From Candidatus Rokuibacteriota bacterium (GTDB lineage Bacteria > Methylomirabilota > Methylomirabilia > Rokubacteriales > CSP1-6), in the NCBI GenBank assembly GCA_016184125.1, contig JACPDG010000044.1, positions 1 to 64,000 of the forward strand: a DNA stretch of 64,000 nt, in the 5' to 3' direction. Each line of letters opens with the position of its first letter. The first letter of the stretch is position 1. The notes below the pieces were generated by a model. That model worked only from the letters and a program-made list of their open reading frames with translations. It did not search any database and had not been told where the DNA came from. Of the stretch, positions 56,072-64,000 are shown in pieces. The translations under genes and the position numbers were made by a program.

Positions 56072-56911
56072 ATGCACGCGTTCTGGCGCAGCTTGGCCCG
56101 CAACCGGCTCGCGATCGCCGGTGGCGTCGTCGTCGTGTGCCTCGTCGCCGCCGCGCTCCTCGCGCCCGCGCTCGCCCCCTGGGACCCGCACCGGCCGAGC
56201 ATCAAGCAGGCGCTGGCCGCGCCGAGCGCCGCCCACCCGCTCGGGACCGATCAACTCGGCCGGGACGTGCTGTCGCGGATGCTCTACGGCGCGCGAGTCT
56301 CGCTCGCGGTCGGCTTCGTGTCGGTCGGCATCGCCACGATCGTCGGGCTCATCCTCGGCTCGCTCGCCGGGTACCACGGCGGGACGGTCGACGCCGTCGT
56401 CATGCGCTTCGTCGATCTCATGCTCGTGTTCCCGAGCTTCTTCCTGCTCCTCGCCGTGCTCGCGTTCCTGCGACCGTCGATCTGGACGATCATGGCGGTG
56501 ATCGGGCTCACGAGCTGGATGCGCGTGGCCCGGCTCGTGCGCGCCGAGTTCCTCACGCTCAAGGAGCGCGAGTTCGTGATCTGGTCGCACGCGATCGGCG
56601 CGTCCACGCTCCGGATCATCTGGCGGCACATCCTGCCGAACGCCATCGCCCCCGTGCTGGTCGCGATGACGCTCGGCATCCCCGCCGCGATCCTCACCGA
56701 GTCCGGCCTGTCGTTCCTCGGTCTCGGTGTGCAGCCGCCGCACGCCTCGTGGGGCAACATCCTGAACGAGGGCAAGGACGCGATCGAGATCGCGTGGTGG
56801 CTGTCGTTCTACCCGGGCCTCGCGATCCTGGTGACGGTGCTCTCCTACAACCTGCTCGGCGAGGGCATCCGGGACGCGCTGGACCCTCGGCTCCGGCAGC
56901 GCGGGCGGTGA
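56072..56911 (+). CDS. Peptide ABC transporter permease, DppC type
   Basis: 279 residues. It has HPLGTDQLGRDVLSRMLYGA and the EAA loop EFVIWSHAIGASTLRIIWRH. The usual DppD/DppF ATPase genes do not follow: the next feature is a tRNA. The ATPases must be elsewhere or shared. Confidence 0.94.
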   Translation: MHAFWRSLARNRLAIAGGVVVVCLVAAALLAPALAPWDPHRPSIKQALAAPSAAHPLGTDQLGRDVLSRMLYGARVSLAVGFVSVGIATIVGLILGSLAGYHGGTVDAVVMRFVDLMLVFPSFFLLLAVLAFLRPSIWTIMAVIGLTSWMRVARLVRAEFLTLKEREFVIWSHAIGASTLRIIWRHILPNAIAPVLVAMTLGIPAAILTESGLSFLGLGVQPPHASWGNILNEGKDAIEIAWWLSFYPGLAILVTVLSYNLLGEGIRDALDPRLRQRGR

Positions 56912-57030
56912 GATCGAGGGCGTCCCGCGCTGCGCCCCCGGCATGCCATGACGCGGGCATCGAGCCCTTCGAGCCCTCGTGAGGGTTGCGACCGGCGGGA
57001 GCGCACGGTAGACTCGTCTCCTGCTCGCGG

Positions 57031-57115
<85 letters not shown>

Positions 57116-57169
57116 TTCTCAGATTTCCGGCTAGATCGGCGCAGTCGTGAGGGCTGCGCTAACAAACGA

Positions 57170-57535
57170 CTAACGGGGCTCTTCAGCTTCAGGGGTCGCA
57201 GCCAAGAACCTATCGCCCATGCTGCCACCCCACCAGGGCTGGTAGATCACGTCACCGCGCCGCAACTTCTTGGGGTCGGCGTGACCGCTGGCATCGAGGA
57301 TGCCATCCGGGCGAAGATAGCGGTGAGCCTCGGCGATGTGGGTTCCGTCTTGATCGACATATGCGATAAGCTGACTTTGCGTGCCGGAAGGCATGTTCAG
57401 CGACCGCTTCGCGTCGTGCGACTTCAAGACCCGGATCGTCAGTTCGCCAGCGGCGGCTCGACGCTCGATGCCGTCCTCTTGAAACATGCGCCGCAGTTCA
57501 GCGGTGCTCACCGATCGCGTGAGGGGGCCTGGCAT
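57170..57535 (-). CDS. Hypothetical protein (121 aa)
   Basis: 121 residues, soluble. Residues ~55-95 (QLIAYVDQDGTHIAEAHRY, LRPDGILDASGHADPKKLR) recall a small uncharacterised family with an RPDG...SG..DPK motif. Start 57535 overlaps the start of the divergent gene at 57534 by two bases. GTG within ACCGATCGGTGAG offers a later start. Its GC content is visibly lower than the flanking operons. Confidence 0.55.
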   Translation of the reverse strand: MPGPLTRSVSTAELRRMFQEDGIERRAAAGELTIRVLKSHDAKRSLNMPSGTQSQLIAYVDQDGTHIAEAHRYLRPDGILDASGHADPKKLRRGDVIYQPWWGGSMGDRFLAATPEAEEPR

Positions 57536-57911
57536 GGGAGATCTAGAGCAGTTGCTCCGGGAACAGGTCGTCGGTTACCTGAGGGGTGAGATCGCTCTGC
57601 CGAGCCTCTACGATTCGGTGGCCCGGTTTACCTGGCAAGTAGAGCAACGCGAGCCGGCTATCGCCGATCTGGCCCGTGATGTCGAGCTGTACCTCGCTGA
57701 ACTTCAGCACGGCGACTCGACAGAGGACGAACTGAAGAGCCATCTGAGAGGGCTCTTCGGGTTCATCGTTCCGGCCGCAACTCACACGGCGAGGTCCGGC
57801 TCTACGGTAAGGACCGGGTCCAGTTCGAAAACCACGATTGAGCAGACACCGGTGCGGATCGGCGGCGCTGCGTTCACGGTCCGAGCACGAGCCGTTGGTA
57901 GACCAGCCTGA
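57534..57911 (+). CDS. Hypothetical protein (125 aa)
   Basis: 125 residues. The first ~70 are helical and acidic (EQLLREQVVGYLRGEIALPS, EPAIADLARDVELYLAEL), followed by a Ser/Thr-rich tail. ATG 57534 has GAGGGGG upstream. The 3' end overlaps the convergent DUF6941-like gene by ~38 bases. No family recognised. Confidence 0.55.
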   Translation: MGDLEQLLREQVVGYLRGEIALPSLYDSVARFTWQVEQREPAIADLARDVELYLAELQHGDSTEDELKSHLRGLFGFIVPAATHTARSGSTVRTGSSSKTTIEQTPVRIGGAAFTVRARAVGRPA

Positions 57912-58431
57912 GCGGCATCCGTGTCATGAGCCTTTCGCCCACATAGACGTCGAACCAATACAGGCCTTCCTGCTCTAGCACGAGACCGACCTGGAGGACG
58001 ATGTTCTGGCCTCGATCATCGCCTTCCAGTTGCATCGGTATGCTTACGTCTGGCAGCGGCTTACCGTCCGGCGATACACCGCGAATCTTCACGGGGAAGG
58101 ACCCCTTTGCGAAGCCGGACTTGAAGCTCAGAACCAAGTGCGCGTTGACCGGCACTGCAGGCATCTTCTCCGGTGCGCCTGCCCCAACGGCCGTGTGGAC
58201 GAATCGGTCGATGACGCGGATAAGGCTCAGGACGCCGTCCTTGCCCTCGATGACGTTTTCGCAGAACGCCGCGATCTGGAGGTACGGTCCGCCGAGATCT
58301 GGATCGGTGCTCACGGGCCAGATGTTAGGCTCTGGCCAGGCCTGGAACAAGTCGGATGTGTACGCGCCCCCGCCCTGCCGACGCATCGAGGGCTCGAGGT
58401 CTCCCTGAACGCGCGCCTCTCCAGAACCCAT
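57874..58431 (-). CDS. DUF6941-like hypothetical protein
   Basis: 185 residues. The core (YLQIAAFCENVIEGKDGVLS, LIRVIDRFVH, LEQEGLYWFDVYVGERLMTR) resembles the DUF6941 family of beta-sandwich proteins of unknown role. ATG 58431 has a GGGGAG site; ATG 58386 would shorten it by 15 residues. Last gene of the lower-GC group. Confidence 0.6.
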   Translation of the reverse strand: MGSGEARVQGDLEPSMRRQGGGAYTSDLFQAWPEPNIWPVSTDPDLGGPYLQIAAFCENVIEGKDGVLSLIRVIDRFVHTAVGAGAPEKMPAVPVNAHLVLSFKSGFAKGSFPVKIRGVSPDGKPLPDVSIPMQLEGDDRGQNIVLQVGLVLEQEGLYWFDVYVGERLMTRMPLRLVYQRLVLGP

Positions 58432-58649
58432 GCGCCCGCGCTCCCCGCCCATGCGGCACGACGTCGCGTTGCGCCGCCGCCGAGGGCGGACTAGGATGAC
58501 AGCCGTTCGCCCCGCGCCTCGTCGATCCACGCAGAACGAGATACCCGGGGGACTCGATGCCGGGGAGCGGTCGTGTCCTTGTCCCCCCCGGCTCTCCCAC
58601 AACCGACTCGGTGACCGGCCGAGCGCCGGTCGCGGCAGGAGGCAACCTC

Positions 58650-59678
58650 ATGCGGACGCGATGGACCATCGGAGCGGTCGTCCTCGGGCTCGTCGGGCTG
58701 GTCGCGCTGGGCGGGGCGCGCACCGCACAGGCGCAGAGCCACCAGTGGAAGCTGCAGTCACTCCTGAACCCGGGGCACATGGCCACCGACGCGGAGCTCT
58801 GGTTCGCGAAGGAGGTGGAGAAGCGGACCAACGGCAAGGTCAAGATCACGGTCTACACGGGGGCCAGCCTCGGCTTCGGCGGCGCGCGGATCATGCAGGT
58901 CGTCAAGGACGGCCTCCTCGAGACGGCCCAGATGTGGGGAGCGCACACCGCGGGCGAACTCCGCATCAACGAGGTGATCGAGCTGCCCGGGCTCATCCCC
59001 TACGACATCCCGCTCCGCAAGAAGATCGTCGCGGCGCTGATGCCGTACTGGGAACGGGAGCTCGGCCAGCGCAACATCATCCCGCTGGCGGTGGCCCAGG
59101 TGGAGCCGCGGAACATCTACACCCGGGCCCCGGTGAAGTCGCTCGAGGACCTGAAGGTCATGAAGATCCGCGCCCAGGGGGTGGTCGAGACGGACTTCAC
59201 CCGCGCCATCGGCGCGACCCCCGTGACGCTCTCCTGGGAGGAGGTCTACCCGGCGCTCCAGCAGGGCGTCATCGACGGCTACTGGGTGACGCACTCCGCG
59301 ACCTTCAACGCCAAGCTCCACGAGGTGGCCAAGCACGCGTGGAACATCGGCCTCGGTGGCGCCACCTGGTACATCATCGCGAACAAGCGCACGGTGGAGG
59401 GCCTGCCCGACGACCTCGAGAAGATCGTGCGTGCCACCGGCAAGGAGGCGGCCGGGCGGGTGTGGGACCGCGTCGACCAGGACATCCGCACCTACCGCAA
59501 GCGGCTGGAAGACGCGGGGATGAAGTTCACGGACGCCTCGCCCGAGGACATGCAGGTCATGCTCGACAAGGCCCGTGGCGTCTGGGGGCAGTGGCAGGAG
59601 AAGGGCGGCCCGGTCGCCAAGGAGATGGTGGGGAAGATCCAGGCCATCGTGAAGCAGTCGCGGGCGTCGGCGAAGTAG
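58650..59678 (+). CDS. dctP: TRAP transporter substrate-binding protein (DctP family)
   Basis: 342 residues. A signal peptide ends GGARTAQAQ. The fold is the DctP type with ELWFAKEVEKRTNGKVKITV, VMKIRAQGVVETDFTRAIGA and the substrate loop region QQGVIDGYWVTHSATFNAK. Binds an organic acid in the periplasm; the ligand cannot be read off. ATG 58650 has GCAGGAGG upstream. Confidence 0.93.
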   Translation: MRTRWTIGAVVLGLVGLVALGGARTAQAQSHQWKLQSLLNPGHMATDAELWFAKEVEKRTNGKVKITVYTGASLGFGGARIMQVVKDGLLETAQMWGAHTAGELRINEVIELPGLIPYDIPLRKKIVAALMPYWERELGQRNIIPLAVAQVEPRNIYTRAPVKSLEDLKVMKIRAQGVVETDFTRAIGATPVTLSWEEVYPALQQGVIDGYWVTHSATFNAKLHEVAKHAWNIGLGGATWYIIANKRTVEGLPDDLEKIVRATGKEAAGRVWDRVDQDIRTYRKRLEDAGMKFTDASPEDMQVMLDKARGVWGQWQEKGGPVAKEMVGKIQAIVKQSRASAK

Positions 59679-59688
59679 CCTCCTGGGG

Positions 59689-60171
59689 ATGCGCCGTCTC
59701 GCCGCGCTCTTCGACCGCCTCTCGGACGCGGCCGGCGCCGTGGCGGGCGCGGCCACGCTCGTGCTCACCATCATGGTGACCGCGGGCGTGGTCGCCCGCC
59801 GCGTTCTCAACGCACCGTTCCTGTTCGTGGAGGAGGTCTCCGGCTACGTCGTGCTCCTCATCGTCTTCCTCGGCCTTGCGTACACGATGAAGGTGGGCGG
59901 CCACGTCCGGGTCGAGGTCCTGGTGGAGCGCGTCCGTGGCCGCGGCGCCGTCGTGCTCAGGGGTGCGACGCTCGTGCTGGCCGGAGCGTGGGCGGCGATC
60001 CTGCTGGCCGGGACCATCTACCAGGTCCGCGAGTACTACACGCAGAACGTCCTTTCGTTCGCGTACCTGCAGACGCCGCTCTGGATCCCCGGCAGCCTGA
60101 TGGCCGTCGGCGCGGCCATCCTCGTGCTCCAGTGCCTGGCGCTCCTCCTCCGGGTCGGCCGGGACGACTAG
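59689..60171 (+). CDS. dctQ: TRAP transporter small permease (DctQ family)
   Basis: 160 residues with four membrane helices and the family motif NAPFLFVEEVSGYVVLLIVFLG. ATG 59689 follows dctP by ten bases. Confidence 0.92.
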   Translation: MRRLAALFDRLSDAAGAVAGAATLVLTIMVTAGVVARRVLNAPFLFVEEVSGYVVLLIVFLGLAYTMKVGGHVRVEVLVERVRGRGAVVLRGATLVLAGAWAAILLAGTIYQVREYYTQNVLSFAYLQTPLWIPGSLMAVGAAILVLQCLALLLRVGRDD

Positions 60172-60177
60172 CGCTCG

Positions 60178-61491
60178 ATGCCGCCGCTGTCCTGGCTCCT
60201 CGCGGGCATCGCCATCATGCTCGTGTTCCTCGCCGGCGGCGTGTGGATCGCGTTCGCCGTCGGGCTCGGCGCCGCCATCACGCTGTGGCCGGTGCTCGGG
60301 ATCAAGACGCTGTCCCTCATCGGGATCCAGTCCTGGGACACCACGACGTCGTTCGTGCTCGTCGCCATTCCGCTCTTCGTCTTCATGGGCGAGATCATCG
60401 CGGGCGCCCAGCTCGTCGACCGCCTCTACTCCGGCGTCTCGAAGCTGATCAGCGGCCTGCCCGGCGGGCTCGTCCAGACCAACCTCTTCGCGTGCTCGAT
60501 CTTCGCCGCGTGCTCGGGGTCGAGCCTGGCATCGGCCGCGACGATGGGGCGGATGGCGTACGAGGAGCAGGTGGGCCGGCGCGGCTACCAGCCGAGGCTC
60601 GTGCTCGGCTCCGTGGCCGCCGGAGGAACGCTCGGCATCCTGATCCCGCCCAGCATCTTCTTCATCGTCTTCGCCGCCATCGCCGACGAGTCGGTGGGCC
60701 GGCTCTTCCTCGGCGGCGTCTTCCCCGGGCTCGTCGCGGTCACGCTCTTCATGAGCTACGTGGCGATCCGCGCGATCATGGACGCGCGTCTGGTCCCGCG
60801 CGGCGCGGGCGAGATCGACCAGCGCCTCACGCTCGGCCAGCGGCTCCGCGGGGCGCTCGAGATCTGGCCCTTCCTGCTGCTGATCGTCGCGGTGCTCGGC
60901 AGTCTCTACGGCGGCATCGCGACGCCGACGGAGGCGGCCGGCGTCGGCGCATCCGCGGCGCTCCTCATCGCGGCCGGCTACCGCACGCTCACGTGGCAGG
61001 GGCTCAAGCGCGCGTGCCTCGGGACGGTGCGGACGTCGTCGATGCTCTTCTTCATCATCATCTCCGCGAAGCTCATGGCGATCGCGCTCGCGTACTACGG
61101 CGTGCCGGTCATGATGCGGAACGTCGCCCTGGCCCTGGGCTCGCCCCACCTGCTCCTCCTGCTCATCTCGGCCATCTACCTCCTGCTCGGGACGGTGTTC
61201 GAGGACTTCTCGCTCATGATCATCCTGCTGCCGTTCGTGCTCCCGATGATCCGGACGGCCGGCTTCGACACCGTCTGGTTCGGCGTGTTCATGACGGTGC
61301 TCCTCCAGGCCGGGCTTCTCTCGCCGCCCGTCGGGCTGAACCTCTTCGTCATCCAGGGCGTCACCGGCGCGCAGCTCGCCGAGGTGATCTGGGGCAGCGT
61401 CCCGTTCCTCATCCTGCTGCTCACGATCGGCGTGCTCCTCGTCGTCTTCCCGCCGCTGGCCCTCTGGCTTCCGTCGTTCTGGATCGGCTGA
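60178..61491 (+). CDS. dctM: TRAP transporter large permease (DctM family)
   Basis: 437 residues, about twelve helices. It has VAIPLFVFMGEIIAGAQ, ACSGSSLASAATMGRMAYEE, GGTLGILIPPSIFF and GIATPTEAAGVGA. With dctP and dctQ it makes a complete Na+-driven importer. Confidence 0.95.
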   Translation: MPPLSWLLAGIAIMLVFLAGGVWIAFAVGLGAAITLWPVLGIKTLSLIGIQSWDTTTSFVLVAIPLFVFMGEIIAGAQLVDRLYSGVSKLISGLPGGLVQTNLFACSIFAACSGSSLASAATMGRMAYEEQVGRRGYQPRLVLGSVAAGGTLGILIPPSIFFIVFAAIADESVGRLFLGGVFPGLVAVTLFMSYVAIRAIMDARLVPRGAGEIDQRLTLGQRLRGALEIWPFLLLIVAVLGSLYGGIATPTEAAGVGASAALLIAAGYRTLTWQGLKRACLGTVRTSSMLFFIIISAKLMAIALAYYGVPVMMRNVALALGSPHLLLLLISAIYLLLGTVFEDFSLMIILLPFVLPMIRTAGFDTVWFGVFMTVLLQAGLLSPPVGLNLFVIQGVTGAQLAEVIWGSVPFLILLLTIGVLLVVFPPLALWLPSFWIG

Positions 61492-61588
61492 TCCCGGTCG
61501 CTGAAGCGTCCGGCTCAATCCACTGGCGTGCGGTGCCCAAAATGCTCGCTTCGATGCGTTCCCCCGGGTGCGGCCGCCGTTGCCCGTG

Positions 61589-61597
61589 TGGCATAAT
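61589..61597 (+). promoter_or_regulatory. Candidate extended -10 for lipA
   Basis: TGGCATAAT, a TGn plus CATAAT hexamer about 24 bases before the lipA ATG. No -35 seen. Confidence 0.35.
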
Positions 61598-61620
61598 GAC
61601 CCTGTTGGCATGATCCGCAA

Positions 61621-62547
<927 letters not shown>

Positions 62548-62901
62548 ATGGTCGAGTATCTTCCGATCCTCATGACGTTCGGGGCGGCCGCCGCCGTGGC
62601 GGGCGCGCTCCTCGGGCTGCCGTACCTCCTCGCGCCGAAGCGTGTGACGCCGGTGAAGGCGCAGCCGTTCGAGTGCGGCAAGGACCCGATCGCGGTCTCC
62701 GAGGGCCGGTTCGCGATCAAGTTCGCGATGATCGCGATCTTCTTCATCCTGATCGACATCGAGCTCCTGTTCGTGTGGCCGTGGGCCGCGCTGTACCGGA
62801 GGCTCGGATGGTTCGGCTTTGCCGAGATGCTCGTCTTCCTCGGCATCCTGATGCTCGGGTTTCTCTACATCTGGAAGAAGGGTGGGCTCGAATGGGAGTA
62901 G
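62548..62901 (+). CDS. nuoA: NADH-quinone oxidoreductase subunit A (operon 2)
   Basis: 117 residues, three membrane helices with PFECGKDPIAVSEGRFAIKF, clearly different from the operon 1 copy. It lies next to lipA and starts a second set of complex I genes. Overlaps nuoB by ten bases. Confidence 0.92.
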   Translation: MVEYLPILMTFGAAAAVAGALLGLPYLLAPKRVTPVKAQPFECGKDPIAVSEGRFAIKFAMIAIFFILIDIELLFVWPWAALYRRLGWFGFAEMLVFLGILMLGFLYIWKKGGLEWE

Positions 62902-63350
62902 GGACCTTCTTCACGTCGAAGCTCGACGAGGCCCTCGGCTGGGCGCGCAAGTACTCCATCTTCCAGTACCCGTTCGTGACGGCGTGCTGTGGCATGGAGT
63001 ACATGGCGACGGCGTGCTCGCACTACGACATCGACCGCTTCGGGGCCGGGCTGCCGCGGTTCTCGCCGCGCCAGGCGGACGTGCTCTTCGTCGTCGGCAC
63101 GATCAGCCACAAGATGGCGCCGGTGCTCAAACGCATCTACGACCAGATGACCGAGCCGAAGTGGGTCGTGGCGTTCGGCGTGTGCACGTGCACGGGCGGG
63201 TTCTACGACAACTACGCGACCGTGCAGGGCATCGACACGATCATTCCCGTCGACATCTACATTCCCGGCTGCCCGCCGCGGCCGGAGTCCGTCCTCGACG
63301 GGCTCATGAAGCTCCAGGACAAGATCGCGGCGTCCGCGCAGAGGTTCTGA
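62892..63350 (+). CDS. nuoB: NADH-quinone oxidoreductase subunit B (operon 2)
   Basis: 152 residues with N2-cluster Cys in TACCGMEYMA, GVCTCTGGFYD and IPGCPPRP. It is shorter than the operon 1 NuoB and has CCGMEYMA and GVCTCTGG in place of CCAIEMMA and GSCANSGG, so the copies are from different subgroups. Confidence 0.94.
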   Translation: MGVGTFFTSKLDEALGWARKYSIFQYPFVTACCGMEYMATACSHYDIDRFGAGLPRFSPRQADVLFVVGTISHKMAPVLKRIYDQMTEPKWVVAFGVCTCTGGFYDNYATVQGIDTIIPVDIYIPGCPPRPESVLDGLMKLQDKIAASAQRF

Positions 63351-63838
63351 TGGCGATCCTCGCGCACCTCCGGGAGCGGTTCGGCGAGCGCATCGTCGAG
63401 ACCCACGACCGCCGCGGTGACCACACGGCCGTCGTGACCCGCGAGGCGCTCCTCGACGTGCTGCGCCATTGCCGCGACGACGCGTCGCTCCGGTTCGACC
63501 TGCTCATGGATCTGACGGCGGTCGACTACCTGAAGTTTCCCGGGCGCGAGGACGGCCCGCGGTTCGAGGTCGTGTACCACCTCTACTCGGTGCCGCACAA
63601 CCACCGGTTGCGCGTGAAGGTCCGCGTCGAGGAGGACGACGCCGTGGTGCCGACCGCCGTCCCGCTCTGGCCGATCGCCAACTGGATGGAGCGCGAGGTC
63701 TGGGACATGTTCGGCGTGCGATTCGCCGGCCACCCCGACCCGAGACGGCTCCTCATGTACGAGGAGTTCGTCGGGCACCCGCTCCGCAAGGATTACCCGA
63801 TCAACCGGCGGCAACCGCTGATCGGCCCGAAGGTCTGA
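63350..63838 (+). CDS. nuoC: NADH-quinone oxidoreductase subunit C (operon 2)
   Basis: 162 residues with FDLLMDLTAVDYL, MEREVWDMFGVRFAGHPDPR and GHPLRKDYP. ATG 63350 starts on the last base of the nuoB stop. Confidence 0.93.
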   Translation: MAILAHLRERFGERIVETHDRRGDHTAVVTREALLDVLRHCRDDASLRFDLLMDLTAVDYLKFPGREDGPRFEVVYHLYSVPHNHRLRVKVRVEEDDAVVPTAVPLWPIANWMEREVWDMFGVRFAGHPDPRRLLMYEEFVGHPLRKDYPINRRQPLIGPKV

Positions 63839-63841
63839 GGC

Positions 63842-64000
63842 ATGGAACCGATCCGAGCCCCGGACACCGCGCCCCGCGACCCCGTCACGCGGGAGTTCAT
63901 GCTGGGCGAGGGCAGCGGCTCGGGCGCCGGCCCGCAGTCGATGCAGCTCGGCATCGGCCCGCAGCACCCCGCCATGCACGGCATCATCCGGATCATCACC
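63842..64000 (+). CDS. nuoD: NADH-quinone oxidoreductase subunit D (operon 2), partial
   Basis: The first 53 residues are in the window, including LGIGPQHPAMHGIIRII, the NuoD opening motif. An N-terminal leader (EPIRAPDTAPRDPVTREF) precedes it. The rest lies beyond the right edge. Confidence 0.9.
   Translation, partial: MEPIRAPDTAPRDPVTREFMLGEGSGSGAGPQSMQLGIGPQHPAMHGIIRIIT

Overview
This window is one chromosomal stretch of a very GC-rich bacterium (roughly 70% by eye) with frequent GTG starts and many ATGA or GTGA stop/start overlaps. Gene content suggests an uncultured soil or groundwater lineage of the Rokubacteria / Methylomirabilota type: two complex I loci, a fused indolepyruvate ferredoxin oxidoreductase, TRAP and peptide ABC importers, many stand-alone receiver proteins and a GrdB-like selenoprotein. 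The lineage is an inference; no rRNA or marker set is present to prove it.

Layout. 1-4.7 kb: a group II intron remnant at the edge, small hypotheticals, a receiver protein, a DUF1080-type protein, a membrane glycosyltransferase-like protein and a methyltransferase. 5-8.6 kb: a large secreted glycoside hydrolase with tandem Ig-like modules, abutting a truncated outer-membrane protein gene. 9.4-13.6 kb: ZIP-like transporter with a cyclic-nucleotide-binding domain, CNNM/CorC protein, EgtD. 13.6-20.2 kb: an accessory zone of receivers, small Cys-rich proteins, gene remnants, an M29 peptidase and three tRNA loci (one odd). 20.4-29 kb: hybrid histidine kinase, HlyD adaptor, IorA/IorB, REC-PilZ protein, membrane hydrolase-like protein. 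29.3-39.6 kb: nuoABCDHIJKLMN, an 11-gene complex I operon without nuoEFG. 39.7-42 kb: TetR regulator with its operator, an ECF sigma factor, and a selenoprotein gene with an in-frame UGA. 42.1-49.9 kb: rplU-rpmA-obg-proB, proA-nadD-rsfS, a DksA/TraR protein, an LapB-like TPR protein and comF. 50-53.4 kb: gap-pgk-tpiA-secG. 53.4-56.9 kb: peptide ABC importer lacking its ATPases. 57-58.4 kb: a small lower-GC island beside tRNA-Leu. 58.6-61.5 kb: TRAP transporter. 61.6-64 kb: lipA followed by a second nuoABCD set running off the end.

Most distinctive are three families of short palindromic repeats spread through the window. Family 1 occurs between genes and also inside the 5' ends of iorB, nuoI and comF. 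There it supplies or surrounds the start codon and adds in-frame residues. Family 2 keeps two hairpins whose stems change in a compensatory way. Family 3 includes a perfect 48-bp palindrome inside the 3' end of nadD. The window also holds many decayed or rearranged genes, especially at 14-20 kb. I saw no CRISPR array, prophage or complete transposon.
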